Notes: generated by a model not told the origin, from the sequence alone. DNA of 64,000 bases from Mesorhizobium sp. M4B.F.Ca.ET.203.01.1.1 (GCF_004791025.1 NZ_SRUO01000014.1:62001-126000); one strand, 5' to 3'; positions 37,803 to 46,795 are shown, numbered from the stretch's first letter. A program made the numbers and translations.

Positions 37803-38690
37803 ATGATGTCATCGAAATTCGACCGGGCGGCGCTGGACGCGATGCTGGCCGGCCTGCGTCCGAAGTTGCACCGCTACGCAGCCCGCATGGCCGGCTCCGT
37901 CATCGACGGCGAGGACATCGTGCAGGAGACGGTGCTGAAGGCGCTGCAGGCGATCGACGGCAACGCCGCAGTCGACCGTCCGGAGCAATGGCTGTTTCGC
38001 ATCGCCCACAATGCGGCACAGGACTATCTGCGCCACCGCCAGCGGGAGCGTTCCCGCCTAAGCGAGGCCGATATGACCGGAGTGGAAGACCTCTCCGCCA
38101 GCGCGGAGGCGAGGCTTGCAGCTGCCACCAGCCTGCGCACTTTCATGCAGCTCACTCTGCCGCAGCGCAGCGCCGTTATCCTGGTCGACGTGCTCGGCCT
38201 CAGCCTTTCCGAAACCTGCGAAGCGACGGGCGCGACGCTTGCCGCCACCAAGGCGGCGCTGCATCGCGGGCGGGCCGAGTTGAGGGCGTTGGCAGCAGCG
38301 CCGGAAGAAGCCGTCATGCCGGCGCTCGATGCCGACGACGAGCGGCGACTGCGCCACTACGTCGACCTGTTCAACGCGCGCGACTTCGACGCCGTCAGGG
38401 CGCTGATCGCCGAGGATATTCAGCTCGAAGTCGTCAACCGCACGCGTCTCAGAGGCAAGAAGCAAGCCTCGACCTATTTCGGCAATTACGACCGCGTCAG
38501 CGATTGGGCATTGTCGCTCGGTTTTGTCGACGGCCGGCCGGCGATCCTGATCCGCGATCCGAAGGTTCCGGACGGCGCGGCGCGCGGTTTCATGCTGGTC
38601 GAGTGGCGCGGCGAAGAGGTCGCGGGTATCCGCGATTTCCGCTACGCGCCCTACTGCCTGGCGGATGCGGATATCCGTCCGATCGACTGA
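37803..38690 (+). CDS. ECF-type RNA polymerase sigma factor with C-terminal SnoaL-like domain
   Basis: A 295-residue sigma-70 family protein. Region 2 (about residues 20-85) includes DGEDIVQETVLKALQAID and QWLFRIAHNAAQDYLRHR; region 4 (about 120-170) includes LPQRSAVILVDVLGLSLSETCEATGATLAATKAALHRGRAEL. A C-terminal NTF2/SnoaL-like extension follows (LRHYVDLFNARDFDAVRALIAEDIQLEV). Such ECF41/SigJ-like factors lack a separate anti-sigma factor and are controlled by their own tail. No anti-sigma gene is adjacent. ATG 37803 is one of several close in-frame starts. Confidence 0.85.
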   Translation: MMSSKFDRAALDAMLAGLRPKLHRYAARMAGSVIDGEDIVQETVLKALQAIDGNAAVDRPEQWLFRIAHNAAQDYLRHRQRERSRLSEADMTGVEDLSASAEARLAAATSLRTFMQLTLPQRSAVILVDVLGLSLSETCEATGATLAATKAALHRGRAELRALAAAPEEAVMPALDADDERRLRHYVDLFNARDFDAVRALIAEDIQLEVVNRTRLRGKKQASTYFGNYDRVSDWALSLGFVDGRPAILIRDPKVPDGAARGFMLVEWRGEEVAGIRDFRYAPYCLADADIRPID

Positions 38691-38777
38691 ACGGAAGCAG
38701 GGCGCCATCACTGCCCGAACAGGTCGGTGGGCATGCCGGATCGGGCCACTAGTCCGTACCGGGAAGGCAACGCAGGC

Positions 38778-38799
38778 GGGGCGGCCCCTAGGCCGTCCC
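38778..38799. terminator. Hairpin between convergent sigma-factor and NAD-kinase-like genes
   Basis: A 9-bp stem GGGGCGGCC/GGCCGTCCC (one G-T pair) with a CCTA loop. It lies between convergent genes, but no T-run follows on either strand, so termination is only a possibility. Confidence 0.35.
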
Positions 38800-38855
38800 G
38801 TCGAACTTGCTGGCTTCGACGCGGCGGCATCCACCTCGCGCCAGCATGCTGTTGG

Positions 38856-39752
38856 TCACTGATCGACGACCAGCCGCAGCGCCCGCGATGCCGGCTGCAG
38901 CTGGACCTGCCTGCCCCAGTCGAAGGCGATGAAATCCTGCTCGATGCCGTCGGCGAAGATCACGCCGCCCTCGTTCATGCGCGATGTGATGAGGAGCGGG
39001 CTTTCGGTGATCTTGCCGGCGCGCAAATTCGTGGCGGTGGCGACGCTCGGAAACGGCTCGCGCACCCAGAAGCCCACTGCGTGCTCTTCGCGGCCGAGCG
39101 ACAGGTCGAGATGCGTCGCTTCCATGATCGAGCGCGCCCAGCCCGTCGCGCCGGTGCCGGAGGCGACGATGAGGCCGCTGGAGGAATGGTTTTCCGCCTC
39201 GCCCTCCGCCTCGATCCGGTAACGGGCCGACTGGTGGCTGCGGTGGCCGACGAAGATCTCGTTGAGCGCGAGGAGCGTTTCGCCGCCATCGAGCTCGGCC
39301 TGAACCATGGTTCGCGATTCGATGCCGACATTGCCGGCTATGCTGGCGGCGAGCAGCTTGCCCAGCCGGCCGACGCCGATGCGGACCAGCACACCGTCAT
39401 AGAGATCCGGCGCCGGATTGACGCCGAGCACGGGCTGGCCGTCGAGGTACTTGGCGACATTGGCGACCAGCCCATCCTGTCCCACCGGCACGACAACGTC
39501 GTCGGCCGCGAACAGGAAGCGGTCGAGGTCGGCGCGCTTGACCAGGGTCTGGCGCCAATCCGCCGGCACCGAGGCCCGTGCCGCGCCCAGCACGGCATGG
39601 AACTTGTCGTGCCGGACCTCGACATCCTCGAGCCGCTGGCCGCGCGTCTGCAGGAAGAAGCGTGCCTGGTCGCGCGTCGCGTGGCGCGCGACCAGCAGCT
39701 CGTAGTCGGTCTCGCGCGTCACGAAGACCGCGCGGGGTCGGTTCGCCGCCAT
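38856..39752 (-). CDS. NAD-kinase-fold protein
   Basis: A 298-residue protein of the NAD kinase / diacylglycerol kinase superfamily. The GGDG motif is present as VGQDG (90-94) with Asp93, the NE motif appears in LLALNEIFVGH, and the C-terminal half carries SSSGLIVASGTGATGW. Family members phosphorylate NAD(H), but the first Gly of GGDG is Gln here and related proteins are annotated only as sugar or NAD kinase. It is the last gene of an operon led by an NrtR-like NAD-metabolism regulator, which supports a link to pyridine nucleotides. Confidence 0.75.
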   Translation of the reverse strand: MAANRPRAVFVTRETDYELLVARHATRDQARFFLQTRGQRLEDVEVRHDKFHAVLGAARASVPADWRQTLVKRADLDRFLFAADDVVVPVGQDGLVANVAKYLDGQPVLGVNPAPDLYDGVLVRIGVGRLGKLLAASIAGNVGIESRTMVQAELDGGETLLALNEIFVGHRSHQSARYRIEAEGEAENHSSSGLIVASGTGATGWARSIMEATHLDLSLGREEHAVGFWVREPFPSVATATNLRAGKITESPLLITSRMNEGGVIFADGIEQDFIAFDWGRQVQLQPASRALRLVVDQ

Positions 39753-39764
39753 GCTTCGCCCCCC

Positions 39765-40748
39765 TCAGCGGGCCTCGATCACCGCCGGGCTCTTGCGGAA
39801 TTCGCCGAGCACGGTGGCGAGCAGGTCCGGCGTCACGTTGACGTGCTCGATCTTCTCCAGCTTGCCGGCGAGCTGCTGGGCGGCGAGGCCGAGCAGGATC
39901 GCGGGCGGCAGGTCGCGGTAGATGGCGATGCGCTGCCGTTCGGCCTCGGCCCTGGCGCCCTCGACGGTGCGGATGCGCTCCGCCTCGGCGGCCGCCTCGA
40001 CCTGCTGCGCCTCCGCCGCGCCGGTGGCGCGGTTGCGGGCGTTTTCGGCCTCCTCGGCAATCAACAGCTTCTCGCGCCGCGCCAGTTCGGTCCTGGTCGC
40101 CATTTCATTTTCGGCGATGGCACGCTCCTTTTCGACGGCGAGCGCCCGGCGTTCGAAGGTCGCTTCGTCGGCCTTCTGCTGCAGCGCCTCGAAGGTCGGT
40201 GTCTGCAAGGCCCGCTCGAGCTCGCTCGTCGGGGTGAGGTTGGTGAGCCGCACGGTGACCGCGGCGACGCCAATGTCGATCAGCGCCGGGTCGGCGGCGA
40301 CAACCGCCTGCAGCCGCTCGCGCAACGGGGCGGGGCCGGCGTCGAGAAGCGCGCGGACCGGCGCCTGTCCGAGATATTGCTGCACCGCCTGGTTGGCGAT
40401 GCCGGCGATGCGCGCCTGTATCTTCTCGATCGGCTCGCCCTGTGGCTTGCCGGTCCTGAGATTGATGCTGAAATCGACGCGCTCCGCCAGCCGCCCGGGA
40501 TCGACGACATGCCAGCCGACCGTGCCCTGCACGGCCACGGTCTGGAAATCCTGGCTGCGGCCCTTGACGAACAGCGTCATCTCCCGGTCGTCCATCGGCA
40601 CTTCGGCAATGCTGGCGGTTTCCGGCGCGAACCAGAACACCAGGCCGCGGCCGCTCTGCTTCACGCGACCATCGCGATAGCGGATGACGTGGCTGCTCGC
40701 CTCGCTGCGGAGCTGGGCGATGAAGCCGAAGTTGCGGATGGTGGCCAT
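39765..40748 (-). CDS. SPFH/Band 7 domain protein lacking a membrane anchor
   Basis: A 327-residue prohibitin/stomatin-like protein. The SPFH domain spans about residues 25-190 (GLVFWFAPETASIAEVPM, VTVRLTNL), followed by a long Ala/Glu-rich coiled coil (about 190-275, AEENARNRATGAAEAQQVEAAAEAERI type) and a globular tail. No N-terminal transmembrane segment is visible, unusual for stomatins. GGGAGAG precedes the start. It lies 21 nt after the NrtR-like gene and 12 nt before the NAD-kinase-like gene, so the three form one operon. Confidence 0.85.
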   Translation of the reverse strand: MATIRNFGFIAQLRSEASSHVIRYRDGRVKQSGRGLVFWFAPETASIAEVPMDDREMTLFVKGRSQDFQTVAVQGTVGWHVVDPGRLAERVDFSINLRTGKPQGEPIEKIQARIAGIANQAVQQYLGQAPVRALLDAGPAPLRERLQAVVAADPALIDIGVAAVTVRLTNLTPTSELERALQTPTFEALQQKADEATFERRALAVEKERAIAENEMATRTELARREKLLIAEEAENARNRATGAAEAQQVEAAAEAERIRTVEGARAEAERQRIAIYRDLPPAILLGLAAQQLAGKLEKIEHVNVTPDLLATVLGEFRKSPAVIEAR

Positions 40749-40769
40749 GATAGTCTCTCCCTCAATCGG

Positions 40770-41492
40770 TTACGGACGCTGGAAACGGTAAAGTTCTGCC
40801 GGTCGGTAGGCGGTGCCCGCCTCATAGGCGCCGGTCGCCGCCAACCAGCCCTTGTCGAGCAGCCGCCGGCGAAAGGCCGGCTTGTTGAGCGATGTGCCGA
40901 GAATCGCCTCGTGCACATCCTGGAGCTGCCGCAGCGTGAACAGTTCCGGCAGCAGCGCGAAGGCGACGTCGGAATAATCGAGCTTGCCGCGCAGCCTGAG
41001 CATCGCCATCGCCAGGATGTCAGCGTGGTCGAAGGCGAGCGTGAGCTTTTCGTTGTCCGGCGACAGCACGTTGACCGGACCGCCGGCCTCGCCGGCCCAG
41101 GGCACATGGATCGCGGCGGGCAGCAAAGTTGGCATCGCCCGCGCGGCCGCGGCGAAGGCCGTCTCGGTCAGCAGAACGAGATAGGCAGCGCTGATGATGC
41201 GCATGCGCGGGTCACGATCGACCGCGCCGAAGGTGTAGAGCTGTTCGAGGCGAGCACCCTCGATTGCGGCCTTCTCGCGCAGCACCCGCGCGGCAGCGGC
41301 ATCGAGGGACTCGTCGATGCCGACAAAGCCGCCCGGCAACGCCCAGCGGCCTGCGTGCGGATGCTGGTCGCGCCTGAGCAGCAGGACCGTGGGGCGCCCG
41401 TCGCGCAGCCCCAGCAGGACGAGGTCGACCGCCACCGACGGCCGCTGGAATGCGCTGGGGTCGTAGTCCTTGAGGAAATCGGTCTCGCTCAT
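40770..41492 (-). CDS. NrtR-like transcriptional regulator (Nudix domain plus winged helix)
   Basis: A 240-residue protein. Residues about 18-145 are a Nudix domain; residues about 160-240 form a winged helix (FTLRQLQDVHEAILGTSLNKPAFRRRLLDKGWL). The Nudix box keeps G55 and E61, but the REUXEE core reads RVLREK (69-74), losing two of the catalytic glutamates, as expected for NrtR-type proteins that sense ADP-ribose instead of hydrolysing it. A palindrome lies upstream. It is probably the repressor of its own operon with the SPFH and NAD-kinase-like genes. Confidence 0.82.
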   Translation of the reverse strand: MSETDFLKDYDPSAFQRPSVAVDLVLLGLRDGRPTVLLLRRDQHPHAGRWALPGGFVGIDESLDAAAARVLREKAAIEGARLEQLYTFGAVDRDPRMRIISAAYLVLLTETAFAAAARAMPTLLPAAIHVPWAGEAGGPVNVLSPDNEKLTLAFDHADILAMAMLRLRGKLDYSDVAFALLPELFTLRQLQDVHEAILGTSLNKPAFRRRLLDKGWLAATGAYEAGTAYRPAELYRFQRP

Positions 41493-41519
41493 TGACGTGT
41501 CTCGTGTCTATTACGCAAG

Positions 41520-41549
41520 TTACATATATCTATCTTGAATATATGTCAA
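41520..41549. promoter_or_regulatory. AT-rich palindrome upstream of the NrtR-like operon
   Basis: ACATATAT (41522-41529) and ATATATGT (41539-41546) are exact inverted repeats with a 9-nt spacer, and the flanks TT and CAA extend the symmetry. It sits 27-57 nt before the NrtR-like start in otherwise GC-rich DNA, a likely autoregulatory operator. Confidence 0.6.
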
Positions 41550-41715
41550 CTGGCGCGCAGGAGGTCGAGAGACGGTCAAGAAGGTGAGCGTAGACCGTCC
41601 GTGCACCTGTCCTGCGCGCTGATCGCCGTTAACTCGATGTCAGGGTGCTGTTGGAACGCCAGGCGGATCCGCGCGTTTGCACGTCAAGCTGTGCGGTCAA
41701 AACGGAGCTCGCGCA

Positions 41716-42075
41716 ATGGCCTCCATCCGCTACATCGTGACGGACGTCGATAGGTCGGTCGAATTCTATCGCGACAGACTCGAGTTCTCGGTGAACATGC
41801 ACAATCCCGGCAAGTTCGCAGCGCTCGTTCGTGATGATCTGACGCTCTATTTGAGCGCCCCGGGAGCGGGTAGTGGAGGAACAGCCGGCGGCACTCCGGA
41901 GCCCGGCGGCTGGAACCGGTTCATGATCATCACGAAGGACCTGGATGGGCTCATCAGCCGGTTGAATGCCGATGGGGCCGAATTCAGGGGCGAAATCAGC
42001 GAAGCGGGGGCCGGTCGAACCAGACTTCTGAAAGACCCATCGGGCAACCTGATTGAACTGTTTGAGTTCAAGTAA
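41716..42075 (+). CDS. VOC-family protein (glyoxalase/bleomycin resistance fold)
   Basis: A 119-residue VOC protein: IRYIVTDVDRSVEFYRDRLEF at the N-terminus, RFMIITKDLDGLISRLNADG in the middle and KDPSGNLIELFEFK at the end with the usual C-terminal Glu. ATG 41716 follows GGAG by 8 nt; a GTG farther up is unlikely. It is a single gene, convergent with tRNA-Arg. Third VOC gene in the window; substrate unknown. Confidence 0.83.
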   Translation: MASIRYIVTDVDRSVEFYRDRLEFSVNMHNPGKFAALVRDDLTLYLSAPGAGSGGTAGGTPEPGGWNRFMIITKDLDGLISRLNADGAEFRGEISEAGAGRTRLLKDPSGNLIELFEFK

Positions 42076-42209
42076 TTGAAGCTCCTGACGCCTGCCGCGA
42101 ACTGGGGCAACCCAGGGGCCATCAAGCTGTTTGAGGAGGTGTCGGATTGCGGGTAGGTGACGACCTACTCGTTGCCCTAGCGGAGGAGTTCAACGCGTCG
42201 ATGGTGAAA

Positions 42210-42286
42210 TGGCGCGCCCGAAGAGATTCGAACTCCTGACCCCCAGATTCGTAGTCTGGTGCTCTATCCAGCTGAGCTACGGGCGC
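42210..42286 (-). tRNA. tRNA-Arg (anticodon ACG)
   Basis: A 77-nt cloverleaf on the minus strand: acceptor GCGCCCG/CGGGCGC, D arm GCTC/GAGC, anticodon stem CCAGA/TCTGG with loop CTACGAA (anticodon ACG at 42250-42252), variable GGGTC, and T arm AGGAG-TTCGAAT-CTCTT. Discriminator G and an encoded CCA follow. A34 would be converted to inosine by TadA to read CGU/CGC/CGA. Confidence 0.96.
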
Positions 42287-42423
42287 GCAACAGGCCATGC
42301 TTTGCATAGCCCCGCGATCCGATCGTGACGACCGGCCGCGACGAGACGTGTTCCCTAACGACTGAATTTCCGAAAAGCAAGCCGATCCGGCAAAAGTTTT
42401 GTCGCAGGTGCTTTTTGTCCGGA

Positions 42424-43911
42424 CTAGGCCGGTCGGCGCAGACTTCCGCGGGCCTGGTCGAGGCGGACCGGCTGGTCGGGGATGGTGACGGCGAAGGTGG
42501 TGCGCCCGCCGATCGATTCGACCAGCTCGACCGTGCCGCCATGGGCGCGGATCAGCTCGTAGGCGATGGCCAGCCCCAGCCCGGTGCCGCCGCTGCGCGC
42601 CGAGCCACGGAAGGCGGCGAACAGGTTCTCGCGCGCTTTCGGCGGCAGGCCGGGGCCGGTGTCGGTGACGACGATGCGGCTGACGCTGCCCAGGCGCTCG
42701 GCCGAGACCGCCAGCCGGCGCACGACCGCGCTTTCGGTGTCGGCCGCCATCGCCTGCACCGAGTTGCGGCAGAGATTGGTGAGCACGCGAAACAGCTGGT
42801 CGGAATCGGCGTCGACCTCGAAGGCGTGCTCGACGCCGTTGACGAAATCGATGCCCTCCTCGATGTCGAGCAGGCCGTGCACGTCCTCGACCAGCTGGCG
42901 CAGCCGCACGCGGCGGCGCGACGGCGGCGGCTCCTGCGTGCGGCCATAGGCGAGCACGCCTTCCGAATAGGACACGGCGCGGTCGAGCGCGCGCAGCAGC
43001 TTCGGCGCGAAGGACTGCACGGTCGGGTCCTTGACCAGCCGCAGGCGGTCAGACATCAGCTGCGCGGAGGCCAGGATGTTGCGCATGTCGTGGTTGATCT
43101 TCGACACGGCGAGCCCGAGATCGGCGAGGTGCTTCTGCTCGGAAAGCATCTTCTGCAGCCGTTCCTGCATCTGCGACAGCTCGCGCTCGGCGACGCCGAT
43201 CTCGTCGGCGCGGGCGGCGGGACGGATAATGCGGCCGGGGTCGTCGGGCGCCTCGGAGAAGGACAGCATCGAGCGCGTCATGGTGCGGATCGGGCCGATC
43301 ATGATCAGGTCGATCGCGGCATAGACCAGCATGGCGGTGAACAGCGAGATCAGCAGCGAGACGAAGGCGACGTTGCGCGAATAGACCAGCATGGCGCTTC
43401 GCAAGGCATAATCGGGCATGATCAGCTCGAATTCCTTGTCGCTCTCGCCGACCGGGCCGAATACGCGCAGCATGCGCTTGCCGCCGAAGAACAGTGTGTC
43501 GAGCGCCCCGGTCATGCCGTCGATCATGCCGACCTTGGAAATGTCGATGTGCTCGTCGACCTGCGGCGGCATCTCGGACACCACCAAAAGCCGCGAGACG
43601 CCGCCGTCGCGCACGGCGATCGCCTTGGCGCCGATCGCCATCAGCACGTCGTTCTGGGCCGTGCGCGAGAGCGAGTTGGGCTCGCCCTGCACCAGCACGA
43701 TCGACACCGCGGCCGCCGTGCCCAACCGCTCCTTCAGCCAGCTCACCCGGTAGCTGGCGATCCAGGGCAGGAAAATCAGGATTTCGGCCAAGAGCACGAA
43801 GACGATGGTGAGCAGAAGAAGCTTGGTCGACAGGCCGCGCGACAGGGGCACCGTGCGGGCGGCGGTGCTCGCCGCGCCGGCCCTGTCGTCCGTGGCTTGG
43901 GCTTCAGTCAT
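42424..43911 (-). CDS. Membrane sensor histidine kinase
   Basis: A 495-residue two-transmembrane kinase: TM1 about 28-50, a periplasmic sensor of about 135 residues, TM2 about 188-210, HAMP-like linker, dimerisation helix with the phospho-acceptor in SKINHDMRNILASA, and a HATPase domain with NLCRNSVQAM, TDTGPGLPP and GGTGLGLAIAYE. No response regulator gene is adjacent, so this is an orphan kinase here; the signal is unknown. Its start lies 277 nt from rpmH, divergently. Confidence 0.9.
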   Translation of the reverse strand: MTEAQATDDRAGAASTAARTVPLSRGLSTKLLLLTIVFVLLAEILIFLPWIASYRVSWLKERLGTAAAVSIVLVQGEPNSLSRTAQNDVLMAIGAKAIAVRDGGVSRLLVVSEMPPQVDEHIDISKVGMIDGMTGALDTLFFGGKRMLRVFGPVGESDKEFELIMPDYALRSAMLVYSRNVAFVSLLISLFTAMLVYAAIDLIMIGPIRTMTRSMLSFSEAPDDPGRIIRPAARADEIGVAERELSQMQERLQKMLSEQKHLADLGLAVSKINHDMRNILASAQLMSDRLRLVKDPTVQSFAPKLLRALDRAVSYSEGVLAYGRTQEPPPSRRRVRLRQLVEDVHGLLDIEEGIDFVNGVEHAFEVDADSDQLFRVLTNLCRNSVQAMAADTESAVVRRLAVSAERLGSVSRIVVTDTGPGLPPKARENLFAAFRGSARSGGTGLGLAIAYELIRAHGGTVELVESIGGRTTFAVTIPDQPVRLDQARGSLRRPA

Positions 43912-44038
43912 GCTTCAGGGTCTTCACAAACACTTGATAGCGAAGATTAGGCGATTGCGGCTTTTTTGCCAATTTCATCCTTGCCGGAGAAAAAAACATC
44001 CACCGCGCGATCGCGACAAAGGGCGCAGCGGCGCCGGA

Positions 44039-44067
44039 TTGACTTCCAAAACCCTTCTTTCTATAAG
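44039..44067 (+). promoter_or_regulatory. Sigma-70 promoter for rpmH
   Basis: TTGACT (44039-44044), 17-nt spacer, TATAAG (44062-44067): a close match to the housekeeping consensus. It gives a leader of about 115 nt before rpmH. Confidence 0.7.
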
Positions 44068-44188
44068 CCCGCTCACGCTCGGGCCATTCGTCCCGGCGCG
44101 GTTTCGATCGCGCCTAAACTGGCCCGGCAAAGCTCCTGTTACAGAGTGACAGAATCAAGAAGGGCCGCACCCCGCGGTATTAAAACAA

Positions 44189-44323
44189 ATGAAGCGTACC
44201 TACCAACCGTCCAAACTCGTCCGCAAGCGCCGGCACGGTTTCCGTGCTCGCATGGCCACCAAGGGTGGTCGCGGCGTCGTCGCAGCCCGCCGCAATCGCG
44301 GCCGCAAGCGGCTCAGCGCCTGA
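44189..44323 (+). CDS. rpmH: 50S ribosomal protein L34
   Basis: A 44-residue protein with the invariant L34 sequence pattern KRTYQPSKLVRKRRHGFR and a basic tail ending KRLSA. It is a structural protein of the large ribosomal subunit. rnpA follows 16 nt downstream and yidC after that, the classical bacterial order. Confidence 0.97.
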   Translation: MKRTYQPSKLVRKRRHGFRARMATKGGRGVVAARRNRGRKRLSA

Positions 44324-44339
44324 ACGGAAGACGAGATCG

Positions 44340-44693
44340 TTGCCCGCAACCGGCAAGCCAGTGGGAGCACATCCCAAGCGGCTTCTGAAGCGCGCGGATT
44401 TCCTGGCTGTCCGCGGCGGCGAGAAGCGCCGCGGGCGGCTTTTCCTCGTCGAGGTTCTCGACCGTGGCGACGGATTGTCGCCGCGCGTCGGCTACACCGT
44501 CACCAAGAAGGTCGGCAATGCGGTCGTGCGCAACCGCGTCCGGCGCCGGCTGAGAGAAGCCGTGCGCACGCACGCGGCCGATGACATGGCGCCCGGCAAT
44601 GACTATGTCATCGTCGGGCGTGAAGACGTGCTCGCCATTCCGTTCGGCCAGTTGAAGGCCGAGCTTTCCCGCCGACTGCGCGGAACACGATAG
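44340..44693 (+). CDS. rnpA: Ribonuclease P protein component
   Basis: A 117-residue basic protein that helps the RNase P RNA bind pre-tRNA. The RNR motif is RVGYTVTKKVGNAVVRNRVRRRLREAVR. The N-terminus PKRLLKRADFLAVR is typical. The start is placed at TTG 44340, just after rpmH; GTG 44361 is an alternative, while an ATG at 44244 would overlap most of rpmH and is rejected. Confidence 0.9.
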   Translation: MPATGKPVGAHPKRLLKRADFLAVRGGEKRRGRLFLVEVLDRGDGLSPRVGYTVTKKVGNAVVRNRVRRRLREAVRTHAADDMAPGNDYVIVGREDVLAIPFGQLKAELSRRLRGTR

Positions 44694-44706
44694 GCCAAGG
44701 GCTTCG

Positions 44707-46521
44707 ATGGAAAACAACCGCAATTTCTTCATCACCATCGCGCTGTCGGTGCTGATCCTGACGCTGTGGCAGGTGTTCTACATGAACCCGCGCGTCGAGC
44801 AGCAGCGCGAGGCGGCCCGCATCGAGGAACAGCGGCAGGCCGAGCAGAAGAAGGCGGCCGAAGCGGCCAATCCGGGTGCTGCCGTCACGCCGGCCCCCGC
44901 GCCCGGCGCCATTCCGAGCGCTCCTGGCGGCGAGGCCGTGACGGCGGCCGGCCGCGCGCAGGCGCTGGCCGCGACCAGCCGCGTCAAGATCGACACGCCG
45001 AGCCTGGAAGGTTCGATAAACCTCACCGGCGCGCGCCTCGACGACCTCAAGCTCAAGCACTACACCGAGACCGTCGACAAGAACTCGCCCGAGATCGAGC
45101 TGCTCAACCCGTCGGCGCTGCCCAACGGCTATTTCGCCGAGATCGGCTTTGTCGGCAACGACAAGACCGGCGCGGTGCCGGGCGCCGACACGGTGTGGAC
45201 GGTCGACGGCAACGCCACGCTGACGCCGTCGACGCCGGTGACGCTGACCTATACGAACGACAAGGGCCTGACCTTCAAGCGCACCGTCTCAGTCGACAAC
45301 GACTATATGTTCACGGTCTCCGACACTGTGCAGAACTCAGGTACGGCGCCCGTCTCGCTGTTCAATTACGGCCGCGTCACCCGCTTCGACAAGCCCGCCG
45401 TCGCCAGCACCTATGTGCTGCATGAGGGTCTGATCGGCTATACCGGCACGGAAGGCCTGCAGGAGCACAAATACGCCTCGATCGAGAAAGACAAGCAGGC
45501 CCAGCCCGGCAAGTCGACCGACGGCTGGCTCGGCATCACCGACAAATACTGGGCGGTGACGCTGGTGCCGACCGAGAAGCAGCCGTTCCAGCCGCGCTAC
45601 GCCTATTTCGAGGACGGCCGCCACCGCTACCAGTCAGACTTCCTGACCGACGCGATCAATGTCGATGCCGGCCAGTCGGCGACGGTCGAGACCGAGGTGT
45701 TCGCCGGCGCCAAGGAAGTCGCCAAGATCAACGCCTACGCCGAGGACCGCCACATCAAGCGGTTCGACCTCTTGATCGACTGGGGCTGGTTCCACTTCAT
45801 CACCAAGCCGATGTTCTGGCTGATCGACACGCTCTACAAATTCTTCGGCAATTTCGGCCTGGCCATCCTCGCCACCACCGTCATCGTCAAGGCCATCTTC
45901 TTCCCGCTCGCCAACAAGTCCTACGCGTCGATGGCAAACATGAAGAAGGTGCAGCCGAAAATGCTCGAAATCCGCGAGAAATACGCGGACGACAAGATGA
46001 AGCAGCAGCAGGCGATGATGGAGCTCTACAAGACCGAGAAGATCAATCCGCTGGCCGGCTGCTGGCCGGTGGCGCTGCAGATCCCGGTGTTCTTCTCGCT
46101 CTATAAGGTGCTCTACATCACCATCGAGATGCGCCACGCGCCGTTCTTCGGCTGGATCCAGGACCTTGCCGCGCCCGATCCGACCTCGATCTTCAACCTG
46201 TTCGGCCTGATCCCGATGACGCTGCCGCATATGCTGATGATCGGCGTCTGGCCGCTGCTGATGGGCGTCACCATGTTCCTGCAGATGCGCATGAACCCGA
46301 CGCCGCCGGATCCGACGCAGGCCGCGATCTTCACCTGGATGCCGATCATCTTCACCTTCATGATGGCGGGCTTCCCCGCCGGCCTGGTCATCTACTGGGC
46401 CTGGAACAATCTGCTGTCGATCCTGCAGCAGGGCGTGATCATGAAGCGCCAAGGCGCCAAGATCGAATTGTGGGACAATCTGGCGGCGCTGTTCCGCAAG
46501 AAACCCTCGCCGGCGGAATAG
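44707..46521 (+). CDS. yidC: Membrane protein insertase YidC
   Basis: A 604-residue Gram-negative YidC: N-terminal TM (about 6-24), Ala/Pro-rich linker, large periplasmic beta-sandwich domain (about 85-360), then the conserved five-helix insertase core including KFFGNFGLAILATTVIVKAIFFPLANKS and NPLAGCWPVALQIPVFFSLYKVL. It inserts and folds inner-membrane proteins with or without SecYEG. It follows rnpA by 13 nt and ends at a strong terminator. Confidence 0.97.
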   Translation: MENNRNFFITIALSVLILTLWQVFYMNPRVEQQREAARIEEQRQAEQKKAAEAANPGAAVTPAPAPGAIPSAPGGEAVTAAGRAQALAATSRVKIDTPSLEGSINLTGARLDDLKLKHYTETVDKNSPEIELLNPSALPNGYFAEIGFVGNDKTGAVPGADTVWTVDGNATLTPSTPVTLTYTNDKGLTFKRTVSVDNDYMFTVSDTVQNSGTAPVSLFNYGRVTRFDKPAVASTYVLHEGLIGYTGTEGLQEHKYASIEKDKQAQPGKSTDGWLGITDKYWAVTLVPTEKQPFQPRYAYFEDGRHRYQSDFLTDAINVDAGQSATVETEVFAGAKEVAKINAYAEDRHIKRFDLLIDWGWFHFITKPMFWLIDTLYKFFGNFGLAILATTVIVKAIFFPLANKSYASMANMKKVQPKMLEIREKYADDKMKQQQAMMELYKTEKINPLAGCWPVALQIPVFFSLYKVLYITIEMRHAPFFGWIQDLAAPDPTSIFNLFGLIPMTLPHMLMIGVWPLLMGVTMFLQMRMNPTPPDPTQAAIFTWMPIIFTFMMAGFPAGLVIYWAWNNLLSILQQGVIMKRQGAKIELWDNLAALFRKKPSPAE

Positions 46522-46546
46522 CCGGCAGCCCGATCAATTGTCTTCG

Positions 46547-46573
46547 AAAAACCCGGCTCGTCCGGGTTTTTTG
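46547..46573 (+). terminator. Rho-independent terminator after yidC
   Basis: A 9-bp stem AAAACCCGG/CCGGGTTTT with a short loop followed by a T-run. It separates rpmH-rnpA-yidC from the acetyltransferase-engB pair. Confidence 0.85.
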
Positions 46574-46685
46574 TTGGCGCCGGGAAACTACGGCTCGGCG
46601 TGGTCCGTAGCTTTCTCAGTCCTCCCCAAGAAGCCGCGACGGCTTCCGGCGCAGCGACGCCGGTGTTTGGGAGGTCGTCCGGCAG

Positions 46686-46720
46686 GCCGGGGTCACCGCG
46701 CTGCTTCGCGGGACCCCGGC
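46686..46720. repeat. Long hairpin repeat before the acetyltransferase gene
   Basis: GCCGGGGTC-A-CCGCG loop CGCGG-GACCCCGGC forms a 14-bp stem with one bulged A. No T-run follows, so it is more likely an interspersed palindrome than a terminator. Confidence 0.6.
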
Positions 46721-46795
46721 TTCAACAGCGCGGGTAGACCCGGTCGCCGCCCGTCCCTAAGCTCCGTATGCTGCAAGTGTGGACGGAGCCAGCCG

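Noticed and set aside
44244..44339. Longer rnpA starting at ATG 44244
   Set aside because: It would lie inside rpmH and add a non-homologous leader.
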